This document shows positions 35,672 through 45,392 of a stretch of DNA of 64,000 nucleotides, piece by piece. The DNA is taken from NCBI RefSeq assembly GCF_024464655.1, contig NZ_JANHAV010000005.1, positions 174,524 through 238,523 of the forward strand, written 5' to 3'. The notes below the pieces were generated by a model, which was not told the DNA's origin, ran no database searches, and saw nothing but the letters and a program-made list of their open reading frames with translations. The number at the start of each line of letters is the position of its first letter. Position 1 is the first letter of the stretch. The stretch comes from Halobellus inordinatus. Its GTDB lineage: Archaea > Halobacteriota > Halobacteria > Halobacteriales > Haloferacaceae. Made by a program: the position numbers and the translations under genes.

Positions 35672-36037
35672 CTACGTCCGGAACGACTCGCCGCAGCCGC
35701 ACTCGCTGACGACGTTGGGGTTCTCGACGTGGAAGCCGGCGCCCTGGAGACCGCCTTCGTAGCGCAGCGTCGAGCCGCCGACGTAGTTCTGGCTCGCGGG
35801 GTCGACGAACACCCGCAGGCCGTGCTGTTCGACGATCGCGTCGTCCGCTTCGGGTTCGTGGTCGAAGCGCATCCCGTAGGAGAGCCCCGCGCACCCGCCC
35901 TGTTGGACGAACAGTCGGAGACCCGCCACGTCGGTGTCGAGCCCTTCGGACTCGATGAGTTCGAGCGCTTCCGATGCGGCCTCCTGCGTGACGGTCACCG
36001 CCGGATCGCCACTGCTGTCGGCCGTTTCGATACTCAT
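35672..36037 (-). CDS. A-type iron-sulfur carrier (IscA/ErpA/HesB family)
   Basis: 121 residues. The three cluster-binding cysteines are present: GGCAGLSYGM and the C-terminal ECGCGESF. The conserved LRLFVQQGG and FVDPASQNYVGGSTLRY segments are complete. A-type carriers pass Fe-S clusters to target enzymes. It is alone, with no suf or isc genes beside it. It is divergent from the Usp gene at 36149. Confidence 0.93.
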   Translation of the reverse strand: MSIETADSSGDPAVTVTQEAASEALELIESEGLDTDVAGLRLFVQQGGCAGLSYGMRFDHEPEADDAIVEQHGLRVFVDPASQNYVGGSTLRYEGGLQGAGFHVENPNVVSECGCGESFRT

Positions 36038-36148
36038 ATTGTTATACTATAGCAAGCGCAGCGTGTTAATGTTGACGCTGCCGGCGATGCACTCTGGCCC
36101 GGTCCTCACGACGGGAGATATTTGTCCGGGGGTTCCGAACCGCCGCGT

Positions 36149-36574
36149 ATGTACGAGACGATCCTCGTTCCGACCGACGGCAGCGACCAAGCGGACGCCG
36201 CACTCGACCACGCCGTCTCGCTCGCCCGGGAAAATGACGCGACGATTCATCTCCTCTACGTCGCCGATACGAACCGCGACAGCGTCACGACGGTCGGCGG
36301 CCGGGTCGTCGACGCGCTCGAAGCCGAGGGCGAACGGGTCACCTCGGAGACGAGAGAGCGACTCGACAGCGACGTCGAAATCGTCGACACCGTCGAGACG
36401 GGCGACCCAGTAGAGACGATTCTCGATTACGGCGAAATGGTCGGCGCCGACGTCATCGTGATGGGAACGCACGGCCGCTCGGGCCTCGATCGATACCTCC
36501 TCGGCAGCACGACCGAGCGAATCGTCAGACTGTCGTCGATTCCGGTGTTGACCGTCCGCGAGGAGTCAGAGTGA
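36149..36574 (+). CDS. Universal stress protein (UspA family)
   Basis: 141 residues from the ATG at 36149, about 30 bases after a TATA-like gatatttg. MYETILVPTDGSDQADAALD and the C-terminal VMGTHGRSGLDRYLLGSTTE show the G2xG9 phosphate-binding loop of ATP-binding Usp proteins, so this member should bind ATP, unlike the one at 30632. Confidence 0.93.
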   Translation: MYETILVPTDGSDQADAALDHAVSLARENDATIHLLYVADTNRDSVTTVGGRVVDALEAEGERVTSETRERLDSDVEIVDTVETGDPVETILDYGEMVGADVIVMGTHGRSGLDRYLLGSTTERIVRLSSIPVLTVREESE

Positions 36575-36635
36575 GCTGCTAGGAGACGTAACCCCGTGCC
36601 TCGACTCATCGAGCACTGCTACGCGTCGAGACCGG

Positions 36636-37442
36636 CTACTCGTCGAGCACCGGAGGGCCGGCGGTCCCCACGTCTGCGGGACCGCCGGTATCGACGGGGC
36701 GAACGCCGGCCCCGACGACGATACCCGGCACGTCGCTTTCGCCGGCGACGAGGACGTTCTCGAACCCCGCCGTACGGAGCGCCGCGGTGAGTCCATCGGC
36801 GGACGTCGTGTGGACCGCCCGCTTTTCGGTCGTGACCGCGGTCTTGCCCGTCCGACGGTCGGAGATCCGATAGTCGATCGTGGCGACGCCGTCGGCCGCT
36901 ACGTCGACCGCACGTTCGAGCAGGTAACGCGACCCGCTGTAGGTCTCGACGCCGGAGTCGAGGACAGCGGTCGGGTCGGTCGGCGCGGCGACGACGAAGA
37001 TTCCACCCGGGCGGAGCGCCCCGTAGGCCGCGACGCAGAGGTCGACCGGGGCCACGTTGCTCGCCACGTCCTCGACGGTGCAGACGCCGTCGAATACCGG
37101 CCGGACGGGGGGCCGAGTCGGGTCGCCACGGACGACGGCCGCGCCGCGCGCCGCGGGGAACCGAAGGTACTCGCGCCTGGAGTCGACGCCGACGACGTCG
37201 TACTCCGTTCCCAGTTCGCGGAGGAGCGCCCCCACGCCGCACCCCAGTTCGAGCACGCGATCGACGTCCGCAGAGAAACGCGAGGCGACGAGTCGCTTCC
37301 GGCGCTCGCCCCACCCGTCGGGAATCGACCGCGCGTGCACGGGAGCGAGCGTCGTCTCGGCACCGTGGCCGTCTCCCGGATTCGAGAGCACGGCCTCACA
37401 GGCGTCCGCGAAGGTCGGGGGACGGCGACCGCGGTCCGACAT
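36636..37442 (-). CDS. Class I SAM-dependent methyltransferase
   Basis: 268 residues. The SAM loop VLELGCGVGALLRELG and post-motif VGVDSRREYLRF are clear, followed by CTVEDVASNVAPVDLCVAAY. The C-terminal part is beta-rich. The substrate is unknown. It begins 6 bases after the hisD stop and shares its strand, so it is probably cotranscribed with hisD. Confidence 0.85.
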   Translation of the reverse strand: MSDRGRRPPTFADACEAVLSNPGDGHGAETTLAPVHARSIPDGWGERRKRLVASRFSADVDRVLELGCGVGALLRELGTEYDVVGVDSRREYLRFPAARGAAVVRGDPTRPPVRPVFDGVCTVEDVASNVAPVDLCVAAYGALRPGGIFVVAAPTDPTAVLDSGVETYSGSRYLLERAVDVAADGVATIDYRISDRRTGKTAVTTEKRAVHTTSADGLTAALRTAGFENVLVAGESDVPGIVVGAGVRPVDTGGPADVGTAGPPVLDE

Positions 37443-37448
37443 CCCGGA

Positions 37449-38801
37449 TCACTCCGCGTCCGTCGGTTCCGTGCCCGCGCCGTCGGTGTCCGCGCCCTCG
37501 AACCGCGTGCGGACGCTCTCGGCGTGCGCTTCGAGCCCTTCGGCTTCCGCGAGCGTCGTCACCGTCTCGGAGAGCGCCGCGAGGCCGTCGCGGTCGAGTC
37601 GCTGGACGGTCGTCGAGCGGAGGAACGTGTCGACCGAGAGCCCGCCGTAGCGCTTTGCCCCGCCGGAGGTGGGGAGGACGTGGTTCGTCCCGGAGGCGTA
37701 ATCGCCGGCCGCGACGGGCGTGTACGGGCCGAGGAAGACGCTGCCGGCGTTCGTGATCCGATCGAGCAGCGCCTCGTCGTCGTCGGCCTGGATCGAGAGG
37801 TGCTCGGCTGCGTACTCCTCGGCGAACAGGACGGCCTCGGACATCGACCGCGCGTGGAGGACGCCCGAGGCGTCGTTTTCGAGCGCCGCACGTATCACGT
37901 CCGCGCGCTCGCGGTCGTCGACCTGCGCCTCGGCCGCGGCGACGACGTCCTCGGCGAGGCTCTCGTCGTCGGTGACGGCCACGACGGACGCGTTGGGGTC
38001 GTGTTCGGCCTGCGCGACGAGGTCGGACGCGACTAACTCGGGGTCGGCGGTGTCGTCGGCGAGGACGAGCACCTCTGAGGGGCCGGCGAGGAAGTCGATG
38101 TCGACGTCGCCTCTGACTTCGGCTTTCGCCGCGGTGACCCACTTGTTTCCGGGGCCGACGACCTTCTGGACGGCGGTGACGCTCTCGGTCCCGTACGCGA
38201 GCGCACTGATGGCCTGCGCGCCGCCGACGCTGTAGATTCGGTCCGCGCCGGCGACGTGTGCGGCCGCGAGCGTGACGGGATTGAGTTCCTCCGCCGGTGG
38301 CGTCGCGAGCGCGACGTGCTCGACCCCCGCGACCTTCGCGGGCACGACGCCCATCAGGACGCTCGAAGGGTACGCCGCAGTGCCGCCGGGCGCGTAGACG
38401 CCGACCCGTTCGAGCGGCCGGAAGCGCCGGCCGAGTTCTCGGCGCCCGCTGCTGGAGTCGCCGCCGTTGGCGCCGGAACTGAACGATGCCCGCCAGTCGT
38501 CGGGGACCTGACGCTCGTGGAACTCTCTGATGTTTTCTGCGGCGGTCTCGATCGCCTCGCGCACGTCGTCGTCGATCGCCTCGTAGGCGCGCTCGGCGTC
38601 GTCAGTGATATCCAGGTTCCCGACCTCGACGCCGTCGAACTCGCGGCAGAACTCGCGGACGGCGACGTCGCCCTCCTGGCGCACGCGACCGACGATCTCG
38701 CTGACGTCGGCCCGGACGTCGCTCACGCCGGCGTCGCGATCGAAGAACGACGCTCGCTCGTCGGGCGAGAGGTCAGAAATAGCCCGAACTTCCTGCTTCA
38801 T
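37449..38801 (-). CDS. hisD: Histidinol dehydrogenase
   Basis: 450 residues from the ATG at 38799-38801; the frame is open further upstream without conservation. HisD oxidises histidinol to histidine in two NAD-dependent steps. Characteristic stretches are RVGVYAPGGTAAYPSSVLMG, VGGAQAISALAYGTESV, KVVGPGNKWVTAAKAEV and FLAGPSEVLVLAD, with the zinc-site residues of EHLSIQ downstream. It starts with MKQEVRAISDLSPDER. The other his genes are not in this window. Confidence 0.96.
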   Translation of the reverse strand: MKQEVRAISDLSPDERASFFDRDAGVSDVRADVSEIVGRVRQEGDVAVREFCREFDGVEVGNLDITDDAERAYEAIDDDVREAIETAAENIREFHERQVPDDWRASFSSGANGGDSSSGRRELGRRFRPLERVGVYAPGGTAAYPSSVLMGVVPAKVAGVEHVALATPPAEELNPVTLAAAHVAGADRIYSVGGAQAISALAYGTESVTAVQKVVGPGNKWVTAAKAEVRGDVDIDFLAGPSEVLVLADDTADPELVASDLVAQAEHDPNASVVAVTDDESLAEDVVAAAEAQVDDRERADVIRAALENDASGVLHARSMSEAVLFAEEYAAEHLSIQADDDEALLDRITNAGSVFLGPYTPVAAGDYASGTNHVLPTSGGAKRYGGLSVDTFLRSTTVQRLDRDGLAALSETVTTLAEAEGLEAHAESVRTRFEGADTDGAGTEPTDAE

Positions 38802-38892
38802 ACGGCGCGATTCGACGCGGGCGGGTAAGGACGTTCCGGATATGCGACCGCAGACCACGGTCTCGTGATCGATCGAACGGGCCTGCCGCTGA

Positions 38893-39441
38893 TCAGGCGA
38901 CCTGTCGTTCGTCGGTGAACGTGACGGTCTGGTCGGCGGTCTCGACGGTCGTCTGAACGGTGATCCACCCGTCGGCGTTCTGCACCGCCAGCGCATCCTG
39001 GAATCCAAGTTCGACGCGCCGCGTCGTCGTGTAGGACTGTCCGGGACCGAGCGTACCGACGCCGGCGTCGCCGCGCCAGACGACGTCGCCGTCGGTCCCC
39101 TGACCGGCGAAGATGCGGGTGTAGACGACGACGTCTTCGGCCGTCGTGTCCTGCTGATTCGTCAGCGTCGACGTGACGTCACGGCAGGTCTGGCCACACT
39201 CCTCGATGTTCTCGATCGTGAAACCGAACGGTGGGGTCGGTGTGGCCGTCGGGGTGGCCGTCTCCCCATCCGAGCCACTGGCGACCTGCGTCGTCTCCTC
39301 TGCCGACGGTGCAGCCGTCTCCGTCGGGAACGGGTCGGCCGCACCGTCGTCGTTGCCGGGCAGAACGTCCGTGCCCGTGATGACGAGGCCGGCCCCGAGT
39401 GCGATGACAAGTGCGATGACGATGATCGGTTTTCCTCTCAT
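38893..39441 (-). CDS. Membrane-anchored exported protein, unknown function
   Basis: 182 residues. The N-terminus MRGKPIIVIALVIALGAGLV is one membrane segment with a short basic start. A Thr/Pro/Ala-rich linker (about 45-75) leads to a beta-rich domain with two cysteines (IEECGQTCRDV) that look like a disulfide, then repeating strand pattern (VVVYTRIFAGQG, VGTLGPGQSYTTTRRVELGF) of an immunoglobulin-like or CARDB-like domain. No lipobox. Probably anchored outside the cell. Confidence 0.7.
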   Translation of the reverse strand: MRGKPIIVIALVIALGAGLVITGTDVLPGNDDGAADPFPTETAAPSAEETTQVASGSDGETATPTATPTPPFGFTIENIEECGQTCRDVTSTLTNQQDTTAEDVVVYTRIFAGQGTDGDVVWRGDAGVGTLGPGQSYTTTRRVELGFQDALAVQNADGWITVQTTVETADQTVTFTDERQVA

Positions 39442-39607
39442 AGCTCGTGTGTGCGTGTGGTAGTAAGTTGCCGTGCAGCCGGGGTCGGATCCGAAGCCCC
39501 TGGAGACGTCCGGGACCTCACCGGCTGCCTTCGAATATCGGATCTGTCTTCGAGCACCCGGATATGGGTATCGATATCTGTGCTGACAGGTGAGTGCGCC
39601 GGTGGCG

Positions 39608-39943
39608 TCACGCGTCCGGCGTCGACTCTCCTGCGGTTCCACCGGCGTCGGCCTCGTCGCCGTTACCGGCGGCCTCACTCACCTCGGGGCCGAGCGAGTC
39701 GAGCGCCCCGTCGAGGAACTGCTGGACCAGTCCGTGGATATTCGAGACGAAGTCCGGAACAGGGCCGGGGAGGTCGTCCGGCGGCCCGGCCTGTCCGGCC
39801 GCACCCGAACGGTCGGTTGCGTCGGTCGCCGCTGGCCCGCTGTCAGTGTCTGCCGGGGTTGTGCTGCCGGGCGTCGCGGCCGCCGCACCCGTCACCGCGA
39901 GGAGTGCGGCGAGCGCGACGGCGAGTAGCGTCGTTCGTTTCAT
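39608..39943 (-). CDS. Secreted low-complexity protein, unknown function
   Basis: 111 residues. MKRTTLLAVALAALLAVTGA followed by AAA is a Sec-type signal peptide. The mature part is rich in Pro, Asp, Gly, Ala and Thr, with one amphipathic stretch VPDFVSNIHGLVQQFLDGAL that may be a helix. No cysteine. Function unknown. It follows the exported protein at 38893 on the same strand, about 170 bases apart. Confidence 0.65.
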   Translation of the reverse strand: MKRTTLLAVALAALLAVTGAAAATPGSTTPADTDSGPAATDATDRSGAAGQAGPPDDLPGPVPDFVSNIHGLVQQFLDGALDSLGPEVSEAAGNGDEADAGGTAGESTPDA

Positions 39944-40118
39944 CGTCGATCCTCATCCGGAGCCAATAGCTGCACTGACGTTAAACGGGCCGTCCGTCAA
40001 TCGCGTTTCCATCCGTTTTGCGCGACGTTTTACTCGGATTTGGCGGGATTGGAGTCGGTCTCAACGCCGCGGCCAGCGAGAGCGCAGAGTGGTTAAAAAA
40101 GTGTCCCGAAAGCTCATA

Positions 40119-40192
40119 GGAATTGTCGTAAGTCCGCATAGATGTCTCGCCGGACAGTACGGCGAGACTCTCCGAACAGTTACGATAATCCC
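40119..40192 (+). repeat. Structured dispersed element, copy 2
   Basis: It aligns base for base with copy 1 (7399-7472). The central stem is kept by a paired change: 40144 G with 40168 C here, T with A in copy 1. The outer stem is kept by a G-U pair. The element ends two bases before the stop of the cyclase gene, so it would lie at the 3' end of that mRNA in antisense orientation. Confidence 0.7.
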
Positions 40193-40194
40193 GA

Positions 40195-40908
40195 TCAGAC
40201 TCGCGCGAGAACGCGCGCCGGTGCGCCGTCGGCGTCGATCTTCAACGGGCAGACGATCAACTCGAAGACCCCTGTTTCAGGGAGCGCACCGAGGTTGCAG
40301 ACGTTCTCGACGATGGGGAGTCCCGCGCCCAAGAGCGCGCGATGGGCGGGGAGGTCGTGACCGGAATCGGCGTGAGACGCGCTGTCGGAATCTGGCGCTC
40401 CGCCCGATGGATCGGGACTGAGCGCGTCGGTCACGACGGCGACGTCGGCCTCGGCGCATCGGCGCGCGGTTTCGGGCGCCAGATACGGGTGCGCGAGCAT
40501 CCGGTCGGACCCCCACGCGTCGGCCCACCCGGTGCGGAAGACGAGCGCGGACACGTCGCTGAGACCGGCGTTCGTCCCGTCGCGTTCCAGCACGTCGGGA
40601 GCGATCGCCTCACCGGCCTCGACGTCCCGGCAGTCGACGACGCGGGCGTCGAACCGGAGGTCCTCGGGGTCGAACGCGCCGAGCGTTGCCCCGTCCAGTT
40701 CGGTGTGCGCGGGCGCGTCGACGTGTGTGCCGGTGTGCGACCCGAGTGCAACTCTGGAGACGCGATAGCCGTCGGCTTCGTGCGTCGCGTGCGGCTCGAT
40801 TCGCACCTCGGGATCGCCGGGGTACGTCGGCATTCCCGACTCGACAGCGCGCGTGAGGTCGATCAGACTGCCGTCCGCCGCGAGTTCCGAGTCCGACTGG
40901 TCGTTCAC
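40195..40908 (-). CDS. Cyclase-family hydrolase (kynurenine formamidase-like)
   Basis: 237 residues. The metal-binding signature is GSHTGTHVDAPAH, with a downstream VVTDALSPDPSG typical of the family. Members hydrolyse cyclic amides, including formylkynurenine, but many bacterial and archaeal ones are uncharacterised. It opens DLTRAVESGMPTYPGDPEVR. It lies 24 bases after gltX on the same strand. No kyn genes are nearby, so the name is by fold only. Confidence 0.85.
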   Translation of the reverse strand: MNDQSDSELAADGSLIDLTRAVESGMPTYPGDPEVRIEPHATHEADGYRVSRVALGSHTGTHVDAPAHTELDGATLGAFDPEDLRFDARVVDCRDVEAGEAIAPDVLERDGTNAGLSDVSALVFRTGWADAWGSDRMLAHPYLAPETARRCAEADVAVVTDALSPDPSGGAPDSDSASHADSGHDLPAHRALLGAGLPIVENVCNLGALPETGVFELIVCPLKIDADGAPARVLARV

Positions 40909-40932
40909 GGGTGCGTCCTCACGAATGCTTCC

Positions 40933-42648
40933 TCAGGGGTGCGTCCAGTAGACGACCGACTCCTCGGCGCCGTGTTCGTCGACGCGGGCAAAGCCGATGC
41001 GTTCGAACTGGACCACGTCGTCGACCGCAGTGTCGGCGAAGTCGGGTTCGGCGACGCCCGTCACGTCGCCGTCGGGTGAACGCATCCGAACGTCGACGAC
41101 GTCCTCTGCGGGGGCCCAGTGGACGACGTCGACGTCACCAGAACGAACCACGTCGATACCATCGTCGGTTGCGACGAGGTCGTCGCCCTCGCGGCGGACG
41201 CAGGCGTAGCCCTTCAGCCAGACGCGCTCGCCCTCCGCGGGCACGTCGTCGGCTTCGAGCACGACGCCGTCGGTCGCGGGGATTGTCCGCTCGCCGCGCT
41301 CCTCGTGATCGGGATGCAGCGGCGGGTGGCCCGCGTCCGGACCGCCCGCGACCTCGAAGCGCTCGCCGTCGCGGACGAGGAAGTAGCGCTCGGCCTCGTC
41401 GTCGACGAGCTCGCGGTTCTCGGCGTAGATCGAACTCATCGAGAGGTCGACGTTTGAGGTCGACGTGCCGAGCGCGGTCAGCGCCTCGACGACGGCCTCG
41501 CCGCGGATGCCGCGCCGGCGGAGACTCTTCAGCGTCGGCGCGCGCGGGTCGTCCCAGCCGTCGAGTTCGCCAGCCTCGATCTTCTCCTTCAGCGTCGAGG
41601 TCGAGAGTTTCACGTCGTAGGCGTCGACCTGGACGTGACCCCAGTGAATCACTTCGGGGTACTCCCAGTCGAAGTAGTCGTAGACGAACTGCTGGCGCTT
41701 CGCGGAGTCCTGGAGGTCGATGCCGCGGATGATGTGTGTGACGCCCGTGAGATGGTCGTCGACGCCGGACTGGAAGTCGAGCATCGGCCAGCACCGATAC
41801 GCTGCGGCTTCATCGCGCGGGTGCGGCGTATCGATCATCCGGAAGGCGACCCAGTCGCGGAGCGCGGGGTTCTTGTGCTCGATGTCGGTCCGCACGCGGA
41901 GGACCATCTCGCCGGCGCTGTACTCGCCGTCGATCATCGCCTCGAACTCCTCCATCGTGGTCTCGACGTCCTTGTCGCGGTGCGGACAGGCCTCGCCGCT
42001 GTTCTTCAGGTCGGAGAAGGTCTCGCCCGAGCACGAGCAGGTGTACGCGCCGCCGGCGTCGATGAGGTTCCGGGCGTGCTCGTAGTAGGTCTCCAGTCGG
42101 TCCGACGCGATGATGACGTCGTCGGGCTCGAACCCGAGGTAGTCGATGTCGTCGAGGATGGCGTCGTAGGCGTCGAGATCCGGGCGCTTGGTCTCGGGGT
42201 CGGTGTCGTCGAAACGGACGATGAACGACCCGTCGTAGCGCTCCTTGTAGGAGCCGATGACGGCGGGCATCCGGGCGTGGCCGATATGCCAGGGGCCGTT
42301 CGGGTTCGGCGCGGCGCGCATCCGCACCTCGTCGTACGCCTCGGCGTTCGGGAGGTCCGGGAGGTCGTGTTCGTCGCCCTCGTCTTCGGCTTCGATCTCC
42401 TCGAGTTCCTCGGGTGCGAGCGTCTCCAGACGTTCGCGCTTCTCCTCGGTCGACAGGTCGTTTACGCGGGCGACGACGCCGCCGACGACGCCGGGGATCT
42501 CGTCGCCGTGCGGGCGGAAGTCGGGATTCTCGCCCATCAACGGCCCCATCACGGCGCCGACGTCGGCGTCGCTCTCGTACTTGACTGCGTTGAGCAGCGC
42601 GTGCTTCTCGGCCTCGCGCTCGACCTGCTCGCGTAGATCGTCGTCCAT
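40933..42648 (-). CDS. gltX: Glutamyl-tRNA synthetase, archaeal non-discriminating type
   Basis: 571 residues. The HIGH motif is in PNPNGPWHIGHA (HIGH at 121-124); the KMSKS equivalent is KLSTSTLKEKI. A zinc knuckle CSCSGETF with a later CPHRD sits in the catalytic domain. The C-terminal beta-barrel is the eukaryotic/archaeal GlnRS-like form. Archaeal GltX charges both tRNA-Glu and tRNA-Gln; the amidation genes are not here. A 120-residue N-terminal extension precedes HIGH, usual for this class. Confidence 0.95.
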   Translation of the reverse strand: MDDDLREQVEREAEKHALLNAVKYESDADVGAVMGPLMGENPDFRPHGDEIPGVVGGVVARVNDLSTEEKRERLETLAPEELEEIEAEDEGDEHDLPDLPNAEAYDEVRMRAAPNPNGPWHIGHARMPAVIGSYKERYDGSFIVRFDDTDPETKRPDLDAYDAILDDIDYLGFEPDDVIIASDRLETYYEHARNLIDAGGAYTCSCSGETFSDLKNSGEACPHRDKDVETTMEEFEAMIDGEYSAGEMVLRVRTDIEHKNPALRDWVAFRMIDTPHPRDEAAAYRCWPMLDFQSGVDDHLTGVTHIIRGIDLQDSAKRQQFVYDYFDWEYPEVIHWGHVQVDAYDVKLSTSTLKEKIEAGELDGWDDPRAPTLKSLRRRGIRGEAVVEALTALGTSTSNVDLSMSSIYAENRELVDDEAERYFLVRDGERFEVAGGPDAGHPPLHPDHEERGERTIPATDGVVLEADDVPAEGERVWLKGYACVRREGDDLVATDDGIDVVRSGDVDVVHWAPAEDVVDVRMRSPDGDVTGVAEPDFADTAVDDVVQFERIGFARVDEHGAEESVVYWTHP

Positions 42649-42743
42649 TACGCGGCAGTGCGTCCTCCCCGGTAAAAACAGACCCGGATTGGGTGGGTGG
42701 ACGGCGCAGCGGGCCGCGCGATCCGACCGCCGATCGGCGGACG

Positions 42744-43790
42744 CTAGTATCCGCGCGAGATCAGGTAGTCGGCGATGTCACACAGCAGCGCGCGCGCCTC
42801 GTTGTCCGGGAGGACGTCGAGGTGGTCCTTCGCGTTCGCCGTGAGCTCTTGGGCCTTCTGCTCCGCGTACTCGATCGACCCGGCGGCGTCGAGTTCGGCG
42901 ACCGCCTGATCGATCTCGGCTTCGGAGACGGACTCGACGTCGTTGGCATCGACGAGGCCGTCGACGTCGACGCCCTGCTGCCGTGCGTGCAGCGTGATGA
43001 GCGTCTCCTTGTTCTCGACGAGGTCCGAACCGCGCTGTTTGCCGAGTTTCTCCGAGGGAACTGTCAGATCGAGGACGTCGTCTTGGATCTGGAATGCGCG
43101 TCCGGAGTCGATCCCGTACCGATAGAGCGCCTCGACGGTCTCGTCGTCGGCGTCCATCAGGGTCGCCGCCGTCGCCGCCGCCGCGCCGTACAGCACGGCG
43201 GTCTTGAGTTCGATCATCTCGAGATACTCCTCGGGGAGGACCTCGGTGCGGTGCTCGAACTCGACGTCCAGCGCCTGTCCCTCACAGATCTGCGTGCAGG
43301 TCGTCGCGAGCCGCCGGACGGCTTCGAGACCGTTCGCGGGGTCTGCGCCGGTCTCAGACAGCAGCTCGAAGGCCTTCGCATAGAGCGTGTCGCCCGCGAG
43401 GATCGCCGTCTCGGTGTCGTACTCTTTGTGGACCGCGGGGACGCCGCGACGGAGGTCGTCGTCGTCCATAATGTCGTCGTGGATCAGCGTGAACGACTGG
43501 ATGACCTCGATGCTCGTCGCCGCCGACATCACGTCGATCTCCGAGCCGTCGAGCGCCGGGAACGCGTGGTAGTCGACCGAGAGCGGTTCGACGTCTGCGA
43601 GCGCCTCCGCGGTCAGGAGCGACACCGTCGGCCGAAGCCGCTTGCCGCCGGCCTTCAGCAGGTAGCGGGTCGCCTCGTAGAGCCGCTCGGGGGACTTCAT
43701 CGGGACGTCCTCGTCGAGCGCCTCGTTGACGAGTTCGCGTCGCTTCGTGACCGCTTCGAGTACCCGTTCCTCCGCCGCTTCCGAACTCAT
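42744..43790 (-). CDS. idsA: Geranylgeranyl/farnesyl diphosphate synthase
   Basis: 348 residues. The two aspartate-rich motifs are DDIMDDDD (105-112) and QIQDDVLDL, and GGKRLRPTVSLL binds the isopentenyl diphosphate phosphate. It makes C15-C20 prenyl diphosphates for archaeal lipids. The residue before the first motif (LIH) suggests a product of C20. It overlaps nothing but starts 2 bases after the RNase J stop. Confidence 0.93.
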   Translation of the reverse strand: MSSEAAEERVLEAVTKRRELVNEALDEDVPMKSPERLYEATRYLLKAGGKRLRPTVSLLTAEALADVEPLSVDYHAFPALDGSEIDVMSAATSIEVIQSFTLIHDDIMDDDDLRRGVPAVHKEYDTETAILAGDTLYAKAFELLSETGADPANGLEAVRRLATTCTQICEGQALDVEFEHRTEVLPEEYLEMIELKTAVLYGAAAATAATLMDADDETVEALYRYGIDSGRAFQIQDDVLDLTVPSEKLGKQRGSDLVENKETLITLHARQQGVDVDGLVDANDVESVSEAEIDQAVAELDAAGSIEYAEQKAQELTANAKDHLDVLPDNEARALLCDIADYLISRGY

Positions 43791-43791
43791 C

Positions 43792-45150
43792 TCACTCCAC
43801 CAGCTGGATCATATTCCCGTTCCGCGTGACGTGCAGATCCCGGCCCATCGCGTAGCCCTGCGACTCCGCGAGGTCGACGTACGGCGCGAAGCCTTCGAGG
43901 TCCTGGTGGGCGGGGATGACGTGCTGCGGCTGGAGCGCATCGAGCATCTGGTAGTGGCCCTCCTCGCGCAGGTGGCCCGAGACGTGGATCTCGTCGTAGA
44001 TGCGCGCGCCCTGCATCCGCAGGAGGCGCTCGGACTGGTAGCGCTGGCCCTCGTTCGTCGGCTCGGGGATGACCCGCGCCGAGAAGATGACCTTGTCGCC
44101 GTCCTCGATTTCGTAGGGAGTCTCGCCGCGGCCCATCCGGGTGAGCATCGCGCGCGGTTCGCCCTGGTGGCCCGTCACGATGGGGAGATACTTCTCCTTA
44201 CCTTCCTTCATAATCCGCTTGAACGTCCGGTCGACGGACTTCCGGTGGCCGTACATCCCGACGTCGTCGGGGAAGTCGACGAAGCCGAGGCGTTCTGCGG
44301 TGCCGGAGTACTTCTCCATCGAGCGGCCGAGCAGGACGGGCTGGCGACCGATGTCCTTCGCGAACTCGACGATCGAGGAGACACGCGAGACGTGCGAGGA
44401 GAACGTCGTGGCGACGATCCCGCCGTCGTAGTCTTCGATCGATCGGATCGTGTCTTCGAGGTGCGACCGGGCGTGCGACTCCGAGGGCGTCCGGCCCTTG
44501 CGGCCCGCGTTCGTACAGTCTTCGATGTAACAGAGGACGCCGTTGCCCTCGCGGCCGATCTCACGGAAGCGCTGCATATCGATCGGATCTTCCAGCACCG
44601 GCGAGTGGTCCATCCGCTTGTCGAGGCCGTAGACGATCGCGCCCTCGGGCGTGTGCACGACCGGGTTGATCGCGTCGATGATCGAGTGCGTGACGTGCAC
44701 GAACTCGAGTTCGACGTTGCCGGAGTCGCCGATCGACATCGTCTCGCCGGCCTGCATCTTGACGAGGTCGTTGTCGAAACTCTCGCTGAACTTGGTCTCG
44801 CCTTCGACCTGCTGTTTCACCAGTTCGATGGTGAACGGCGAGGCCACGACCGGCGCGTTGTACCGGTGGGCGAGCTTCGAGATTGCGCCGATGTGGTCGA
44901 GGTGACCGTGCGTGGGCACGATGGCCTGCACGTCGCCCTCGAGGTCGGACATCACCCGGTCGTCCGGGATGGCGCCCATATCGATCAGATCGAGGCTGTG
45001 CATCTTTTCGGTCTCCACGTTGTCGTGGATGAGGACCTGACTGAGGTTCAGGCCCATGTCGAAGATGACGACGTCGTCGCCCGCGCGAACGGCCGTCATC
45101 TGTCGACCGACCTCTTCGTATCCGCCAATTGTCGCGATTTCGATTTCCAT
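43792..45150 (-). CDS. rnj: Archaeal RNase J (metallo-beta-lactamase 5'-3' exonuclease)
   Basis: 452 residues from the ATG at 45148-45150. The zinc site is THGHLDHIG (H81, H83, D85, H86), followed by beta-CASP domain features ([36 protein letters not shown]). Archaeal RNase J degrades RNA from the 5' end and trims some RNAs. The start overlaps nothing but the gene runs tail to head with idsA, a conserved haloarchaeal pair. Confidence 0.93.
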   Translation of the reverse strand: MEIEIATIGGYEEVGRQMTAVRAGDDVVIFDMGLNLSQVLIHDNVETEKMHSLDLIDMGAIPDDRVMSDLEGDVQAIVPTHGHLDHIGAISKLAHRYNAPVVASPFTIELVKQQVEGETKFSESFDNDLVKMQAGETMSIGDSGNVELEFVHVTHSIIDAINPVVHTPEGAIVYGLDKRMDHSPVLEDPIDMQRFREIGREGNGVLCYIEDCTNAGRKGRTPSESHARSHLEDTIRSIEDYDGGIVATTFSSHVSRVSSIVEFAKDIGRQPVLLGRSMEKYSGTAERLGFVDFPDDVGMYGHRKSVDRTFKRIMKEGKEKYLPIVTGHQGEPRAMLTRMGRGETPYEIEDGDKVIFSARVIPEPTNEGQRYQSERLLRMQGARIYDEIHVSGHLREEGHYQMLDALQPQHVIPAHQDLEGFAPYVDLAESQGYAMGRDLHVTRNGNMIQLVE

Positions 45151-45392
45151 AGTTGAATCCGAGCATCGAAAGCCACTGACGTGGCGAGGGTGCTCACTCA
45201 AACGTCCCGTCGTGTTCGACGGCGCCCACAACTCGTGAGCGACGCGTCTCGGGACCGATCGGCCCCGGCGTCTTACAGCGCGTCGGTCGTCGGTCCCGCG
45301 TGCCCCGGAACGGCCGAAGCACTTACCCGCGGGAGTCTTGGTACGAAGATGGTTCTCGGCCGGGTACTAAAAACTATCCGGGTTGGATACGC
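45151..45392. other. Intergenic stretch upstream of the candidate structured RNA
   Basis: No gene found. It holds the minus-strand start region of RNase J and, near its end, a TATA-like actaaaaac (45367-45375) on the plus strand. SRP RNA, RNase P RNA and tRNA features were looked for and not found. Confidence 0.5.

Noticed and set aside
36810..38036. 408-codon open frame on the plus strand
   Set aside because: Antisense to the methyltransferase and hisD; Arg-rich and without homology features.
43726..45156. 476-codon open frame on the plus strand
   Set aside because: Antisense to RNase J; no family features.
45151..45392. SRP RNA, RNase P RNA or tRNA upstream of lsm
   Set aside because: The ggaa-type SRP loop, the RNase P core sequences and tRNA arms were not found.
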